From NCBI GenBank assembly GCA_960531495.1, contig OY482866.1, forward strand, positions 3,277,201 through 3,341,200: a DNA stretch of 64,000 nucleotides. Reading direction: 5' to 3'. The notes beneath the pieces are model-generated. The model ran no database searches, was not told where the DNA came from, and saw only the letters and a program-made list of their open reading frames with translations. Positions 19,572-30,322 of this stretch are shown in pieces. The stretch's first letter is position 1, and each line of letters starts with the position of its first letter. The position numbers and the translations under genes are program-made. This stretch comes from Zeus faber (lineage: Eukaryota; Chordata; Actinopteri; Zeiformes; Zeidae).

Positions 19572-21125
19572 TTAGACCACATGTTCCACAGGCAATGTCA
19601 GTTTACGGCAATGTTTGCTTAAATGACCAATGCATAAACAGCCGAAACATACCCCCTTTTCTCTCAATAAGCCAATCTTCTCTTTATGAGGTCTTTTACC
19701 CAACTGGGGGCACGAATCCAATACATGTCGTTCTCCACAGCAAAGACATTCTTTCCATACTGAAACATGTTCCTTCTCTTTAGTTTCAAACTGAGTTGTG
19801 GACTTCACAGGGCTCACAGTAGTGACAAAGCTAGTTCCTTTCATTCCCGTTCGTGGTGGTGGTGTATATTTGCTCCCACTTTTAGTTATGATTGGTGGTG
19901 GAGCATCCTGTATGTTTCCAAAGATTGGGTCGGTCAAGATCTTCACTTGTTTCCCAATAAAACTTGTGATATCCATAAATGTAGCTCTGCACTTTTGTTT
20001 TTCCTGTAACTCGCATGCTGCGTTCCTCCACTTGTCGCGGTATTTGTATGGAAGTTTCCTTATGATGGTCAGCATGTTTGCAGCCATGTCCAGCTCATGC
20101 AAATACTCCACCTCTTCCATGGCGTTAGAGCAGCCCTTAAGGAAAAGGCTGTACTCTTGAAGAGCTTTCACATCTTCATTCTTAATAGGCGGCCATGACA
20201 GGGCCTTGTCCATGTATGCTGATGCAATTTTTTGCTCATTTACAAATTGCTCTCTCACTAGAGCTTTTGCTTTTGCATACCCTCTTGCAGGGTCCAGTTG
20301 CTGGCAGCTCCTTACCAGTTCCATAGGAAGACCTTTTGTGTGCTGCTCCAGGTAATATAAACGATCACTGAAATTCTTGGTATTGTTTTCCACTCCGTTT
20401 TCGAAAGCCTTCATAAAAGCATGGTATTTTAATGGATCTCCATCAAAGATGGGTACCTCCCTTTTAGGCAATGATGACATGCATTGTTGCTGTATCAATA
20501 GGGTTGTGATTTCATTTTGTTGCCGCATAATGCCCAGCATGTCATTTTGGTAGTCATTTGCATATTCAGAATCAACATTTGCATGGTAAGTATTGGCAGT
20601 TGACACACATTGCATTGGTGCATATTCATGAGAGCTTTGCTGAAGTGCGCGTGACTTAGGATCCGAGCGCATAGCTGTCAGAGGCTGTGATTTTGAATGA
20701 ATGAGCTGAGAGTCTTTAGGCTTTGTTCCTGTGTTTGCATGATTTTGTGACATTTTTGGTGTGAATTTATTTGCATTGGCACTGAGGGTTTGTGGTTTTC
20801 CTTGTGCCTTTTCCACATAAGAAGTCATTCCATCCCCATGATTTGCTTTAGAAGATTTTCCACTAATGACACTTTGCGTTTTCAACACATTTAATTTGGC
20901 CATTTGTACTGCAATCCCCTCATCCAGTTGCTGTTGCTCTTTCCTTTTTCGCAACATTTCCTCCTCGGCTTCCAGCGCATGTTTGTCCTTTAACAGTTTC
21001 TGTTTGATCTGTAATGCTGCCAAGTCAGCTTGAGCCTTTAAACATGCAGATGAAACTTTAGAGGCAGTAGATTTTCTCCCGACATTTGACACTGTCATTT
21101 GGGTGCACATCATCATCATCATCAT
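19572..21125 (-). CDS. BEL/Pao Gag (unit 1, 517 aa)
   Basis: Gag-like protein of a BEL/Pao element. A Lys/Glu/Gln-rich coiled-coil N-terminus (30-90) is followed by the conserved BEL gag core (V-P-I-F-D-G-D-P-L-K-Y near 218, roughly 210-400), then two Cys/His knuckles near the C-terminus (C-L-C-C-G-E-R-H...C and C-F-G-C...H...C). The N-terminal Met run comes from a (CAT)n tract and differs between units. Another frame upstream (21249-21058) encodes a gag-like N-terminus ending in an Asp run, so the true start may lie there with a frameshift between. Pol is in a different frame. Confidence 0.82.
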   Translation of the reverse strand: MMMMMMCTQMTVSNVGRKSTASKVSSACLKAQADLAALQIKQKLLKDKHALEAEEEMLRKRKEQQQLDEGIAVQMAKLNVLKTQSVISGKSSKANHGDGMTSYVEKAQGKPQTLSANANKFTPKMSQNHANTGTKPKDSQLIHSKSQPLTAMRSDPKSRALQQSSHEYAPMQCVSTANTYHANVDSEYANDYQNDMLGIMRQQNEITTLLIQQQCMSSLPKREVPIFDGDPLKYHAFMKAFENGVENNTKNFSDRLYYLEQHTKGLPMELVRSCQQLDPARGYAKAKALVREQFVNEQKIASAYMDKALSWPPIKNEDVKALQEYSLFLKGCSNAMEEVEYLHELDMAANMLTIIRKLPYKYRDKWRNAACELQEKQKCRATFMDITSFIGKQVKILTDPIFGNIQDAPPPIITKSGSKYTPPPRTGMKGTSFVTTVSPVKSTTQFETKEKEHVSVWKECLCCGERHVLDSCPQLGKRPHKEKIGLLREKGVCFGCLCIGHLSKHCRKLTLPVEHVV

Positions 21126-21321
21126 GCATTATGATTACTGATGCCGCTGATGCGGGCCTGGCCTGTTCATTCACACTTTCAGGTTCCAACTGTGCACTCG
21201 TTTTTCCTTTCCAATTTAGGCTATTTGTGCCATTAAACAACACATCCACATTCCACAGAGAAAGGACACTTATTCAGAAATCATCATCATTTTCGGTATT
21301 CACACATCAGCGCAGCAGCGC

Positions 21322-21393
21322 AGTTAAAGAGACCAGCGGAGTTAAAGAGACCAGCGGAGTTAAAGAGACCAGCGGAGTTAAAGAGACCAGCGG
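21322..21393 (+). repeat. 18-bp tandem repeat x4 in BEL leader (unit 1)
   Basis: Four copies of agttaaagagaccagcgg. Present with the same copy number in the other two units (about 27141-27212 and 32978-33049). Confidence 0.9.
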
Positions 21394-21672
21394 AGATTCC
21401 TTTGTTATAGCTGCAGCAGAGTATCTTAGCCAACTTTAACTCTCTGAGCGTCAACTCAACCCTTGATCAGGTATTCACTTCGTCCCCAATGGACTATATA
21501 TGCAGTGTTCCTTCCATTAAACAGCTTACAATTGTACCTGACTTTCAAGGATGACTTTGACCGTGGGCTCAGGAAAGCTTTCGTTCATTCCATTCCGCTT
21601 GATCCGTGTTTGATTTCTTCTGCGGATGTTGCCTTGATGCCGTCGATAATACCGTACGTTTTCGTTGACAAT

Positions 21673-22161
21673 TGTATGCGACTCCAAAACGAACTAAATA
21701 AGCCGCTGAGAGGCGATGATAAGGGGCCTATTGTCCGACGCGCTTCTAAACAAACAAATGTCGATGCGCTGAATCCAATGAATGCGTTTAAGGGTGTTTA
21801 TTAAATCAACATAAGGAAACTTAAATAAACGGTGCCTTTAACTCGTAATACAGCGATGAAAACAAATAAACGAAATCAAACTAAAGCGCTCAAACTAAAG
21901 CGATCAAACTAAAGCGGTCAACGAAAGTGTGGGTTCCCCAAACACCCCCTCTCACTCTGATTATCAGCAGGAGATCAGCTGTTGCCTTTTAAAGTGACGC
22001 CCATATGCCTGTCAATCATTCATCCCACACCCGTGATAGTAAACTCATTCATTGACCAAATACAACCCAAAACATAATCATAATAACTCATAATAAATTC
22101 ATATACAATAAACCTGATAATAATAAATCAATTAATAGCAAACCAATTCATGGCTCCTACA
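21673..22161 (-). repeat. BEL/Pao 5' LTR (unit 1)
   Basis: 489 bp with TGT...ACA ends, followed by the CATTC target duplication. It has more copies of the short actaaagcg repeat than the LTRs of units 2 and 3. Confidence 0.9.
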
Positions 22162-22237
22162 CATTCTCTTTTATTATGTTTCATTATGTTTTTATACAAT
22201 ATTTGTTATTTACAAATATATTTTTCTTATTTAAAAA

Positions 22238-22376
22238 CACGGGGTTTGGGGCTGGAACGGATTATTGGACTTTCAATTAATTTCCATGGGGAAAATGGAT
22301 TTGCTGTACGAGCAGATTGAATTACGAGCTCTGTCACGGAACGAATTAAACTCGTAAGTCAAGGTACCACCGTGTA
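22238..22376. repeat. Pogo/Tigger-like terminal repeat fragment (unit 1)
   Basis: Sequence of the type ...ctcgtaagtcaaggtaccaccgtg preceded by a ggaacggatta...ccatgggg segment, resembling terminal regions of pogo/Tigger-like DNA elements. Copies at about 28070-28208 and 33905-34043 belong to the other units. Family assignment is by resemblance only. Confidence 0.45.
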
Positions 22377-22440
22377 GCTTTTTGCTGTCATACGTTTCAC
22401 CGCCACAACAACCCCGTCGCGTAGTGAAGAGCGTGGGCCC

Positions 22441-22683
22441 GTGTTCTCCCCTTCGGCCCCGCTGGTGTCTTCGCAGAACACCAACGCGTTCCGGGGAGTG
22501 AGACGCCTGATCCCGGGTAGCTCGGCCGAGTTTGTCCCCGTCGGTTTCGCCGATCTCCAGCGAAACGTGAGTCGTATCCCGACGCACTTTGACCAATTCA
22601 GCCGCAGCGTCAGAAGAACCGGGCGGGAAGTATTGACACGTATCACGGAAGGTTTTAAATTATTTATCTATTTATTTATTTAG
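22441..22683 (+). CDS. Unrecognised CpG-rich ORF (unit 1, 80 aa)
   Basis: An Arg-rich frame with N-A-F-R-G-V-R-R-L-I-P-G and F-D-Q-F-S-R-S-V-R-R-T-G segments, open in all three units. GC and CpG content are far above the AT-rich surroundings. A splice-acceptor-like cttcgcag and a donor-like gtgagtcg bracket part of it. I do not recognise the protein. It could be a fragment of a viral or transposon gene, or a repeat read by chance. Confidence 0.3.
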   Translation: MFSPSAPLVSSQNTNAFRGVRRLIPGSSAEFVPVGFADLQRNVSRIPTHFDQFSRSVRRTGREVLTRITEGFKLFIYLFI

Positions 22684-23171
22684 AGAGCTATTCTTAAAGA
22701 TGTGCAAACACAGGTCATTCCAAAATGTCGTTGTTACTAAACAATTATATGAAAGAAAGTGATGAATCAATGTTTCGACACTATTCATACAAAAAAAACC
22801 TTCAAGAACTATTGGAAAATTTGGATGGAATTGAATTTACAGGGTAAACATTTTGAAGTGGACTTGTGCTTTATGTGAAATGCAACACTTATAATGTAGC
22901 AATCACGCCTTTCTCCAGGATAAGTCCTCAATATGTGTTCTCCAGGTAAATGTACCTTTTGGGGTTATTTTATTAATATTTTAAAAAAATTGGTGTACAT
23001 GTTTATTATTACATTTTCTGTCAGATATTTCACATCCATCTAGCTGTAATTAGGGTGAGGTTGGAATTTGGCCAAGATGAGAGGGAGTTTATTTGGTAAG
23101 TTATTACATTTCAAAAGAAAATGAAGGCCACTGGCGAAAACAAATTGTATTTATCTCCTTTGCGGTTTGCT

Positions 23172-23302
23172 CGGGCAAACAGGTTTTGTTTAAACAAAGA
23201 GCTAAATGTGTAAACAAAACCTGTTTGCCCGGTTTTGTTTACATGTTTCACTCTTAATAATTACCTCATTACCTCATTACAAAACATGTAAACAATACCG
23301 GG
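23172..23302. repeat. Pair of overlapping palindromes (unit 1)
   Basis: Hairpin 1: perfect 21-bp arms 23172-23192 and 23211-23231 with an 18-nt loop. Hairpin 2: arms 23228-23248 and 23282-23302 with one mismatch. They abut the 5' truncation point of the RTE LINE. Equivalent structures occur in units 2 and 3 near 29005-29135 and 34840-34970. Confidence 0.8.
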
Positions 23303-23313
23303 TAAACAAAACG

Positions 23314-24488
23314 AGAGGCCTTTCTGCCGGAGAAGAAGTGTACTGGTATGCATCTTCAAGAATAAGGGAGATGTACAGAGCTGTAGTAACTACAGGGGAA
23401 TAAAGTTGACCAGCCACAGCATGAAGCTATGGGAAAGGGTAGTGGAGGCTAGGTTAAGAGGAGAGGTGGGGATCAGCGAGCAGCAGTATGGTTTCATGCC
23501 AGGAAAGAGTACTACAGTTGCAATGTTTGCTATAAGAATACTGATGGAAAAATAGAGGGAAGGCCAGAGGGAGTTGCACTGCGTCTTTGTAGATTTATAG
23601 AACGCATATGATTGGGTGCTGAGAGAGGAAGTGTGGTATTGCATGAGGAAGTCGGGGTGGCAGAGAAGTACGTTAGAGTGGTACAGGATATGTATGAGGG
23701 CAGTCAGACAGTAGTAAGGTGCGCAGTAGGCGTGATGAAGGCATTCAAAGTGGAGGTGGGATTGCATCAAGGATCAGCTCTGAGCCCTTTCCTGTTTGCA
23801 ATGGTGATGGACAGGTTAACGGATTAAATCAGGCAGGAGTCTCTGTGGACTATGATGTTCGCGGATGACATTATGATCTGTAGTGAAAGTAGGGAGCAGG
23901 TTGAGGAGAGCTTGCAGAAGTGGAGGCATGCATTAGAGAGAAGAGGAATGAATGAGAGTACATGTAGGGTGGAGTGGGTGGAGAAGAGTGTCCAGAGTGA
24001 TCTGTGACAGAAGGTTCCAGCAAGAGTGAAAGGGAAGGTCTAAATGACGGTAGTGAGACCAGCTATGTTGTACGGTTTAGAGGCGGTGGGACTGACAGTA
24101 AGACAGGTGGCTGGACTGGAGGTGGCAGACTTGAGGATGTTGAGATTTTCATTGGGAGTGACAAGGATGGACAGGATTAAGAATGAGTACATTAGAGGGA
24201 CAGCACAGGTTGTACAGTTTGGTGGAAAAGTGAGAGAGGCCAGATTGAGATGGTTTGGACACATACAGTATGTAGGAGAGATGAGAGTTACATTGAGAGA
24301 AGGATGCTGAGGATGGAGCTGACAGGTAAGAGGAAAAGAGGAAGGGCAAAGAGAAGGTTTATGGATGTGGTGAGGAAGGACATGCAGGCGGTTGGTGTAA
24401 GGGAGGAAGATGCACAGAACAGAAGGTATTGGAGGCAGATGATCCGCTGTGGCGACCCCTAATGGGAGCAGCCGAAAGAGAAAGAAGA
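23314..24488 (+). mobile_element. RTE-type LINE, 5'-truncated (unit 1)
   Basis: Plus-strand RT remnants: N-Y-R-G-I-K-L, Y-G-F-M-P-G-K-S-T, G-L-H-Q-G-S-A-L, then F-A-D-D-I and a C-terminal R-L-R-W-F-G-H segment, broken by stops and frameshifts. The 3' end is the gatccgctgtggcgacccc-type tail followed by a GA-rich stretch, as in many teleost RTE-like elements. The endonuclease is missing. Confidence 0.82.
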
Positions 24489-24871
24489 TCCATGTATCAT
24501 TCGACAATTTCATATCCGATTTAGAATCCAAAATCAGACGTTATTGATTTTTTTCCGCATGGAAGACCATGAAATGTTTGTGAGACGAGTGTAGAGATGC
24601 TCCGTGGAGAGCACAGTGGCGAACCTCCATGCTCCCCACCCGGCTCTGAGCCGCTCCCCACTGCTGAAGGACCAGTGCGCGCACCGGGTGGTGCACAGTT
24701 GCACATGCTGCCGGTGCTCCATGCTGGTTCTCCTGTAGTTTTGGGTCGTTAATGAACGATCTGTTTCTTTTGAACGGCTCAAAACACTTTTGTTTCAAGT
24801 TTTACAGTTTAATGTCACTGTTTGTTTCTACTGTGTTGTTCCCAATCACACTGGCATCATGACACGCCCCT
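24489..24871. other. Flank within the repeated unit, no gene seen
   Basis: GC-rich middle, AT-rich ends. Short minus-strand frames here (61-85 aa) have no recognisable motif and repeat in each unit. Confidence 0.4.
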
Positions 24872-25319
24872 TCAATAGCCCAATGTCAGCGTCAATCTCC
24901 GGCAGGTGAACATGTCTCAAGTGAGGCCATCTCTGAAGATCCTTCTGTCTCGGGATATTTCCATTGTAAACAGGCATACACGCCTGTGTGTAAGCCTTGG
25001 GAAGTTCACAGAAGTGCTCCTCATTCAATCCGGCCACTTCCAGTCCTGGCACACTGTAGCTAGGAACAACTTTCTCTTGGCCCATTGTCCGCAGGAGAAT
25101 ATGTACCTTCCTTCCTGTAAGGTTAAGTTTGTGCATTAAAGCTTCGGTACAGAACACAGCGGAACTTCCTGGGTCCAAGAAAGCATATGTGGTGACAATT
25201 TTACTGCCCTTCTTGGATTTCACATGTACTGGTACAATAGGGAATTTACAATCGTCACCAGCCCCAGTAAGGCCACTTGATACTAGCGTACTGTCCACTG
25301 ATATCCCTGGTTCTCTCAC
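24872..25319 (-). pseudogene. BEL/Pao protease fragment (unit 2)
   Basis: It encodes the protease region with L-D-P-G-S-S and is truncated at the unit junction after I-D-A-D-I-G-L-L. The remaining pol and the integrase are not duplicated. Its first residues overlap gag's end in a different frame. Confidence 0.85.
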
Positions 25320-25378
25320 AGATTGGTCAGAGTCTTTGTCCTTCTCTCTCGGAGTGATGTGAAGTACGGTAGGATGTC

Positions 25379-26944
25379 TTAGACCACATGTTCCACAGGC
25401 AATGTCAGTTTACGGCAATGTTTGCTTAAATGACCAATACATAAACAGCCGAAACATACCCCCTTTTCTCTCAAGAAGCCAATCTTCTCTTTATGAAGTC
25501 TTTTACCCAACTGGGGGCACGAATCCAATACATGTCGTTCTCCACAGCAAAGACATTCTTTCCTTACTGAAACATGTTCCTTCTCTTTAGTTTCAAACTG
25601 AGTTGTGGACTTCACAGGGCTCACAGTAGTGACAAAGCTAGTTCCTTTCATTCCCGTTTGTGGTGGTGGTGTATATTTGCTCCCACTTTTAGTTATGATT
25701 GGTGGTGGAGCATCCTGTATGTTTCCAAAGATTGGGTCGGTCAAGATCTTCACTTGTTTCCCAATAAAACTTGTGATATCCATAAATGTAGCTCTGCACT
25801 TTTGTTTTTCCTGTAACTCGCATGCTGCGTTCCTCCACTTGTCGCCGTATTTGTATGGCAGTTTCCTTATGATGGTCAGCATGTTTTCAGCCATGTTCAG
25901 CTCATGCAAATACTCCACCTCTTCCATGGCGTTAGAGCAGCCCTTAAGGAAAAGGCTGTACTCTTGAAGAGCTTTCACATCTTCATTCTTAATAGGCGGC
26001 CATGACAGGGCCTTGTCCATGTATGCTGATGCAATTTTTTGCTCATTTCCAAATTGCTCTCTCACTAGAGCTTTTGCTTTTGCATACCCTCTTGCAGGGT
26101 CCAGTTGCTGGCAGCTCCTTACCAGTTCCATAGGAAGACCTTTTGTGTGCTGCTCCAGGTAATATAAACGATCACTGAAATTCTTGGTATTGTTTTCCAC
26201 TCCGTTTTCGAAAGCCTTCATAAAAGCATGGTATTTTAATGGATCTCCATCAAAGATGGGTACCTCCCTTTTAGGCAATGATGACATGCATTGTTGCTGT
26301 ATCAATAGGGTTGTGATTTCATTTTGTTGCCGCATAATGCCCAGCATGTCATTTTGGTAGTCATTTGCATATTCAGAATCAACATTTGCATGGTAAGTAT
26401 TGGCAGTTGACACACATTGCATTGGTGCATATTCATGAGAGCTTTGCTGAAGTGCGCGTGACTTAGGATCCGAGCGCATAGCTGTCAGAGGCTGTGATTT
26501 TGAATGAATGAGCTGAGAGTCTTTAGGCTTTGTTCCTGTGTTTGCATGATTTTGTGACATTTTTGGTGTGAATGGATTTGCATTGGCACTGAGGGTTTGT
26601 GGTTTTCCTTGTGCCTTTTCCACATAAGAAGTCATTCCATCCCCATGATTTGCTTTAGAAGATTTTCCACTAATGACACTTTGCGTTTTCAACACATTTG
26701 ATTTGGCCATTTGTACTGCAATCCCCTCATCCAGTTGCTGTTGCTCTTTCCTTTTTCGCAACATTTCCTCCTCGGCTTCCAGCGCATGTTTGTCCTTTAA
26801 CAGTTTCTGTTTGATCTGTAATGCTGCCAAATCAGCTTGAGCCTTTAAACATGCAGATGAAACTTTTGAGACAGATGAAACTTTAGAGGCAGTAGATTTT
26901 CTCCCGACATTTGACACTGTCATTTGGGTGCACATCATCATCAT
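25379..26944 (-). CDS. BEL/Pao Gag (unit 2, 521 aa)
   Basis: Same organisation as the unit 1 gag: coiled coil, BEL gag core and two Cys/His knuckles. It differs by a short V-S-S-V-S-K duplication near residue 20, shared with unit 3, and by a few substitutions. The starting (ATG)n run has four codons here. No functional pol follows, so any product would be an orphan Gag. Confidence 0.8.
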   Translation of the reverse strand: MMMMCTQMTVSNVGRKSTASKVSSVSKVSSACLKAQADLAALQIKQKLLKDKHALEAEEEMLRKRKEQQQLDEGIAVQMAKSNVLKTQSVISGKSSKANHGDGMTSYVEKAQGKPQTLSANANPFTPKMSQNHANTGTKPKDSQLIHSKSQPLTAMRSDPKSRALQQSSHEYAPMQCVSTANTYHANVDSEYANDYQNDMLGIMRQQNEITTLLIQQQCMSSLPKREVPIFDGDPLKYHAFMKAFENGVENNTKNFSDRLYYLEQHTKGLPMELVRSCQQLDPARGYAKAKALVREQFGNEQKIASAYMDKALSWPPIKNEDVKALQEYSLFLKGCSNAMEEVEYLHELNMAENMLTIIRKLPYKYGDKWRNAACELQEKQKCRATFMDITSFIGKQVKILTDPIFGNIQDAPPPIITKSGSKYTPPPQTGMKGTSFVTTVSPVKSTTQFETKEKEHVSVRKECLCCGERHVLDSCPQLGKRLHKEKIGFLREKGVCFGCLCIGHLSKHCRKLTLPVEHVV

Positions 26945-27532
26945 GCATTATGATTACTGATGCCGCTGATGCGGGCCTGGCCTGTCCATTCACACTTTCA
27001 GGTTCCAACTGTGCACTCGTTTTTCCTTTCCAATTTAGGCTATTTGTGCCATTAAACAACACATCCACATTCCACAGTGAAAGGACACTTATTCAGAAAT
27101 CATCATCATTTTCGGTATTCACACATCAGCGCAGCAGCGCAGTTAAAGAGACCAGCGGAGTTAAAGAGACCAGCGGAGTTAAAGAGACCAGCGGAGTTAA
27201 AGAGACCAGCGGAGATTCCTTTGTTATAGCTGCAGCAGAGTATCTTAGCCAACTTTAACTCTCTGAGCGTCAACTCAACCCTTGATCAGGTATTCACTTC
27301 GTCCCCAATGGACTATATATATGCAGTGTTCCTTCCATTAAACAGCTTACAATTGTACCTGACTTTCAAGGATGACTTTGACCGTGGGCTCAGGAAAGTT
27401 TGTTGTCAGCTGTTCCTCTGTCTGTATCGCCGCCCGGCTTTCGTTCATTCCTGTCCGCTTGATCCGTGTTTGATTTCTTCTGCTGATGTTGCCTTGATGC
27501 CGTCGATAATACCGTACATTTTCGTTGACAAT

Positions 27533-27993
27533 TGTATGCGACTCCAAAACGAACTAAATAAGCCGCTGAGAGGCGATGATAAGGGGCCTATTGTCCGACG
27601 CGCTTCTAAACAAACAAATGTCGATGCGCTGAATCCAACGAATGCGTTTAAGGGTGTTTATTAAATCAACATAAGGAAACTTAAATAAACGGTGCCTTTA
27701 ACTCGTAATACAGCGATCAAAACAAATAAACGAAATCAAACTAAAGCGGTCAAGGAAAGTGTGGGTTCCCCAAACACCCCCTCTCACTCTGATTCTCAGC
27801 AGGAGATCAGCTGGTGCCTTTTAAAGTGACGCCCATATGCCTGTCAATCATTCATCCCACACCCGTGATAGTAAACTCATTCATTGACCAAATACAACCC
27901 AAAACATAATCATAATAACTCATAATAAATTCATATACAATAAACCTGATAATAATAAATCAATTAATAGCAAACCAATTCATGGCTCCTACA
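27533..27993 (-). repeat. BEL/Pao LTR (unit 2)
   Basis: 461 bp; lacks the extra actaaagcg units of the unit 1 LTR. The CATTC target duplication remnant follows at 27994. Confidence 0.9.
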
Positions 27994-28271
27994 CATTCTC
28001 TTTTATTATGTTTCATTATGTTTTTATACAATATTTGTTATTTACAAATATATTTTTCTTATTTAAAAACACGGGGTTTGGGGCTGGAACGGATTAATGG
28101 ACTTTCAATTAATTTCCATGGGGAAAATTGATTTGCTGTACGAGCAGATTGAATTACGAGCTCTGTCACGGAACGAATTCAACTCGTAAGTCAAGGTACC
28201 ACCGTGTAGCTTTTTGCTGTCATACGTTTCACCGCCACAACAACCCCGTCGCGTAGTGAAGAGCGTGGGCC

Positions 28272-28516
28272 CGTGTCCTCCCCTTCGGCCCCCGCTGGTG
28301 TCTTCGCAGAACACCAACGCGTTCCGGGGAGTGAGACGCCTGATCCCGGGTAGCTCGGCCGAGTTTGTCCCCGTCGGTGTCGCCGATCTCCAGCGAAACG
28401 TGAGTCGTATCCCGACGCACTTTGACCAATTCAGCCGCAGCGTCAGAAGAACCGGGCGGGAAGTATTGACACGTATCACGGAAGGTTTTAAATTATTTAT
28501 CTATTTATTTATTTAG
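28272..28516 (+). CDS. Unrecognised CpG-rich ORF (unit 2)
   Basis: Copy of the ORF at 22441-22683, with a one-base C insertion that changes the frame of its first residues. The N-A-F-R-G-V-R-R...L-T-R-I-T-E-G-F body is intact. Confidence 0.3.
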
Positions 28517-29147
28517 AGAGCTATTCTTAAAGATGTGCAAACACAGGTCATTCCAAAATGTCGTTGTTACTAAACAATTATATGAAAGAAAGTGATGAAT
28601 CAATGTTTCGACACTATTCATACAAAAAAAAACCTTCAAGAACTATTGGAAAATTTGGATGGAATTGAATTTACAGGGTAAACATTTTGAAGTGGACTTG
28701 TGCTATATGTGAAATGCAACACTTATAATGCAGCAATCACGCCTTTCTCCAGGATAAGTCCTCAATATGTGTTCTCCAGGTAAATGTACCTTTTGGGGTT
28801 ATTTTATTAATATTTAAAAAAAATTGGTGTACATGTTTATTATTACATTTTCTGTCAGATATTTCACATCCATCTAGCTGTAATTAGGGTGAGGTTGGAA
28901 TTTGGCCAAGATGAGAGGGAGTTTATTTGGTAAGTTATTACATTTCAAAAGAAAATGAAGGCCACTGGCGAAAACAAATTGTATTTATCTCCTTTGCGGT
29001 TTGCTCGGGCAAACAGGTTTTGTTTAAACAAAGAGCGAAATGCGTAAACAAAACCTGTTTGCCCGGTTTTGTTTACATGTTTCACTCTTAATAATTACCT
29101 CATTACCTCATTACAAAACATGTAAACAATACCGGGTAAAAAAAACG

Positions 29148-30322
29148 AGAGGCCTTTCTGCCGGAGAAGAAGTGTACTGGTATGCATCTTCAAGAATAAG
29201 GGAGATGTACAGAGCTGTAGTAACTACAGGGGAATAAAGTTGACCAGCCACAGCATGAAGCTATGGGAAAGGGTAGTGGAGGCTAGGTTAAGAGGAGAGG
29301 TGGGGATCAGCGAGCAGCAGTATGGTTTCATGCCAGGAAAGAGTACTACAGTTGCAATGTTTGCTATAAGAATACTGATGGAAAAATAGAGGGAAGGCCA
29401 GAGGGAGTTGCACTGCGTCTTTGTAGATTTATAGAACGCATATGATTGGGTGCTGAGAGAGGAAGTGTGGTATTGCATGAGGAAGTCAGGGTGGCAGAGA
29501 AGTACGTTAGAGTGGTACAGGATATGTATGAGGGCAGTCAGACAGTAGTAAGGTGCGCAGTAGGCGTGATGAAGGCATTCAAAGTGGAGGTGGGATTGCA
29601 TCAAGGATCAGCTCTGAACCCTTTTCTGTTTGCAATGGTGATGGACAGGTTAACAGATGAAATCAGGCAGGAGTCTCTGTGGACTATGATGTTCGCGGAT
29701 GACATTATGATCTGTAGTGAAAGTAGGGAGCAGGTTGAGGAGAGCTTGCAGAAGTGGAGGCATGCATTAGAGAGAAGAGGAATGAATGAGAGTACATGTA
29801 GGGTGGAGTGGGTGGAGAAGAGTGTCCAGAGTGATCTGTGACAGAAGGTTCCAGCAAGAGTGAAAGGGAAGGTCTAAATGACGGTAGTGAGACCAGCTAT
29901 GTTGTACGGTTTAGAGGCGGTGGGACTGACAGTAAGACAGGTGGCTGGACTGGAGGTGGCAGACTTGAGGATGTTGAGATTTTCATTGGGAGTGACAAGG
30001 ATGGACAGGATTAAGAATGAGTACATTAGAGGGACAGCACAGGTTGTACAGTTTGGTGGAAAAGTGAGAGAGGCCAGATTGAGATGGTTTGGACACATAC
30101 AGTATGTAGGAGAGATGAGAGTTACATTGAGAGAAGGATGCTGAGGATGGAGCTGACAGGTAAGAGGAAAAGAGGAAGGGCAAAGAGAAGGTTTATGGAT
30201 GTGGTGAGGAAGGACATGCAGGCGGTTGGTGTAAGGGAGGAAGATGCACAGAACAGAAGGTATTGGAGGCAGATGATCCGCTGTGGCGACCCCTAATGGG
30301 AGCAGCCGAAAGAGAAAGAAGA
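29148..30322 (+). mobile_element. RTE-type LINE, 5'-truncated (unit 2)
   Basis: Copy of the LINE in unit 1. It shares that copy's stop near the middle of RT, but retains an open frame over the G-L-H-Q-G-S-A-L to F-A-D-D-I region (29446-29841). Confidence 0.82.

Larger units (their letters stand above)
15798..22161 (-). mobile_element. BEL/Pao LTR retrotransposon, unit 1, RT-deleted
   Basis: The outer ends are 5'-TGTAGGAGCC...CGCATACA on the minus strand, flanked by CATTC at 15793-15797 and 22162-22166 (5-bp target duplication). Order on the minus strand: LTR, leader with an 18-bp tandem repeat, gag, protease, remnants of RT/RNase H, integrase, LTR. The RT core with its catalytic Asp pair is absent, so the copy cannot move on its own. 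Its right 3.1 kb is the left part of the triplicated unit. Confidence 0.9.
19065..24871. repeat. Tandem triplication, unit 1 (5807 bp)
   Basis: It starts inside BEL pol at tcaatagcccaatgtcagcg and ends at gacacgcccct in the flank. The unit contains the BEL protease part, gag, leader and 5' LTR, then flanking DNA with a pogo-like repeat, unknown ORF, hairpins and an RTE LINE. The left edge is continuous with the rest of BEL, so this is the original copy. Confidence 0.92.

Noticed and set aside
21463..21804. 113-126 aa plus-strand ORF repeated in all three units
   Set aside because: It spans the BEL leader and LTR in antisense, ends within LTR sequence, and has no recognisable domain. Conservation follows from the recent triplication.
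24541..24798. 85-aa minus-strand ORF repeated in the units
   Set aside because: Overlapping frames of similar length on the same strand and no motif. Identical across units only because of the recent triplication.
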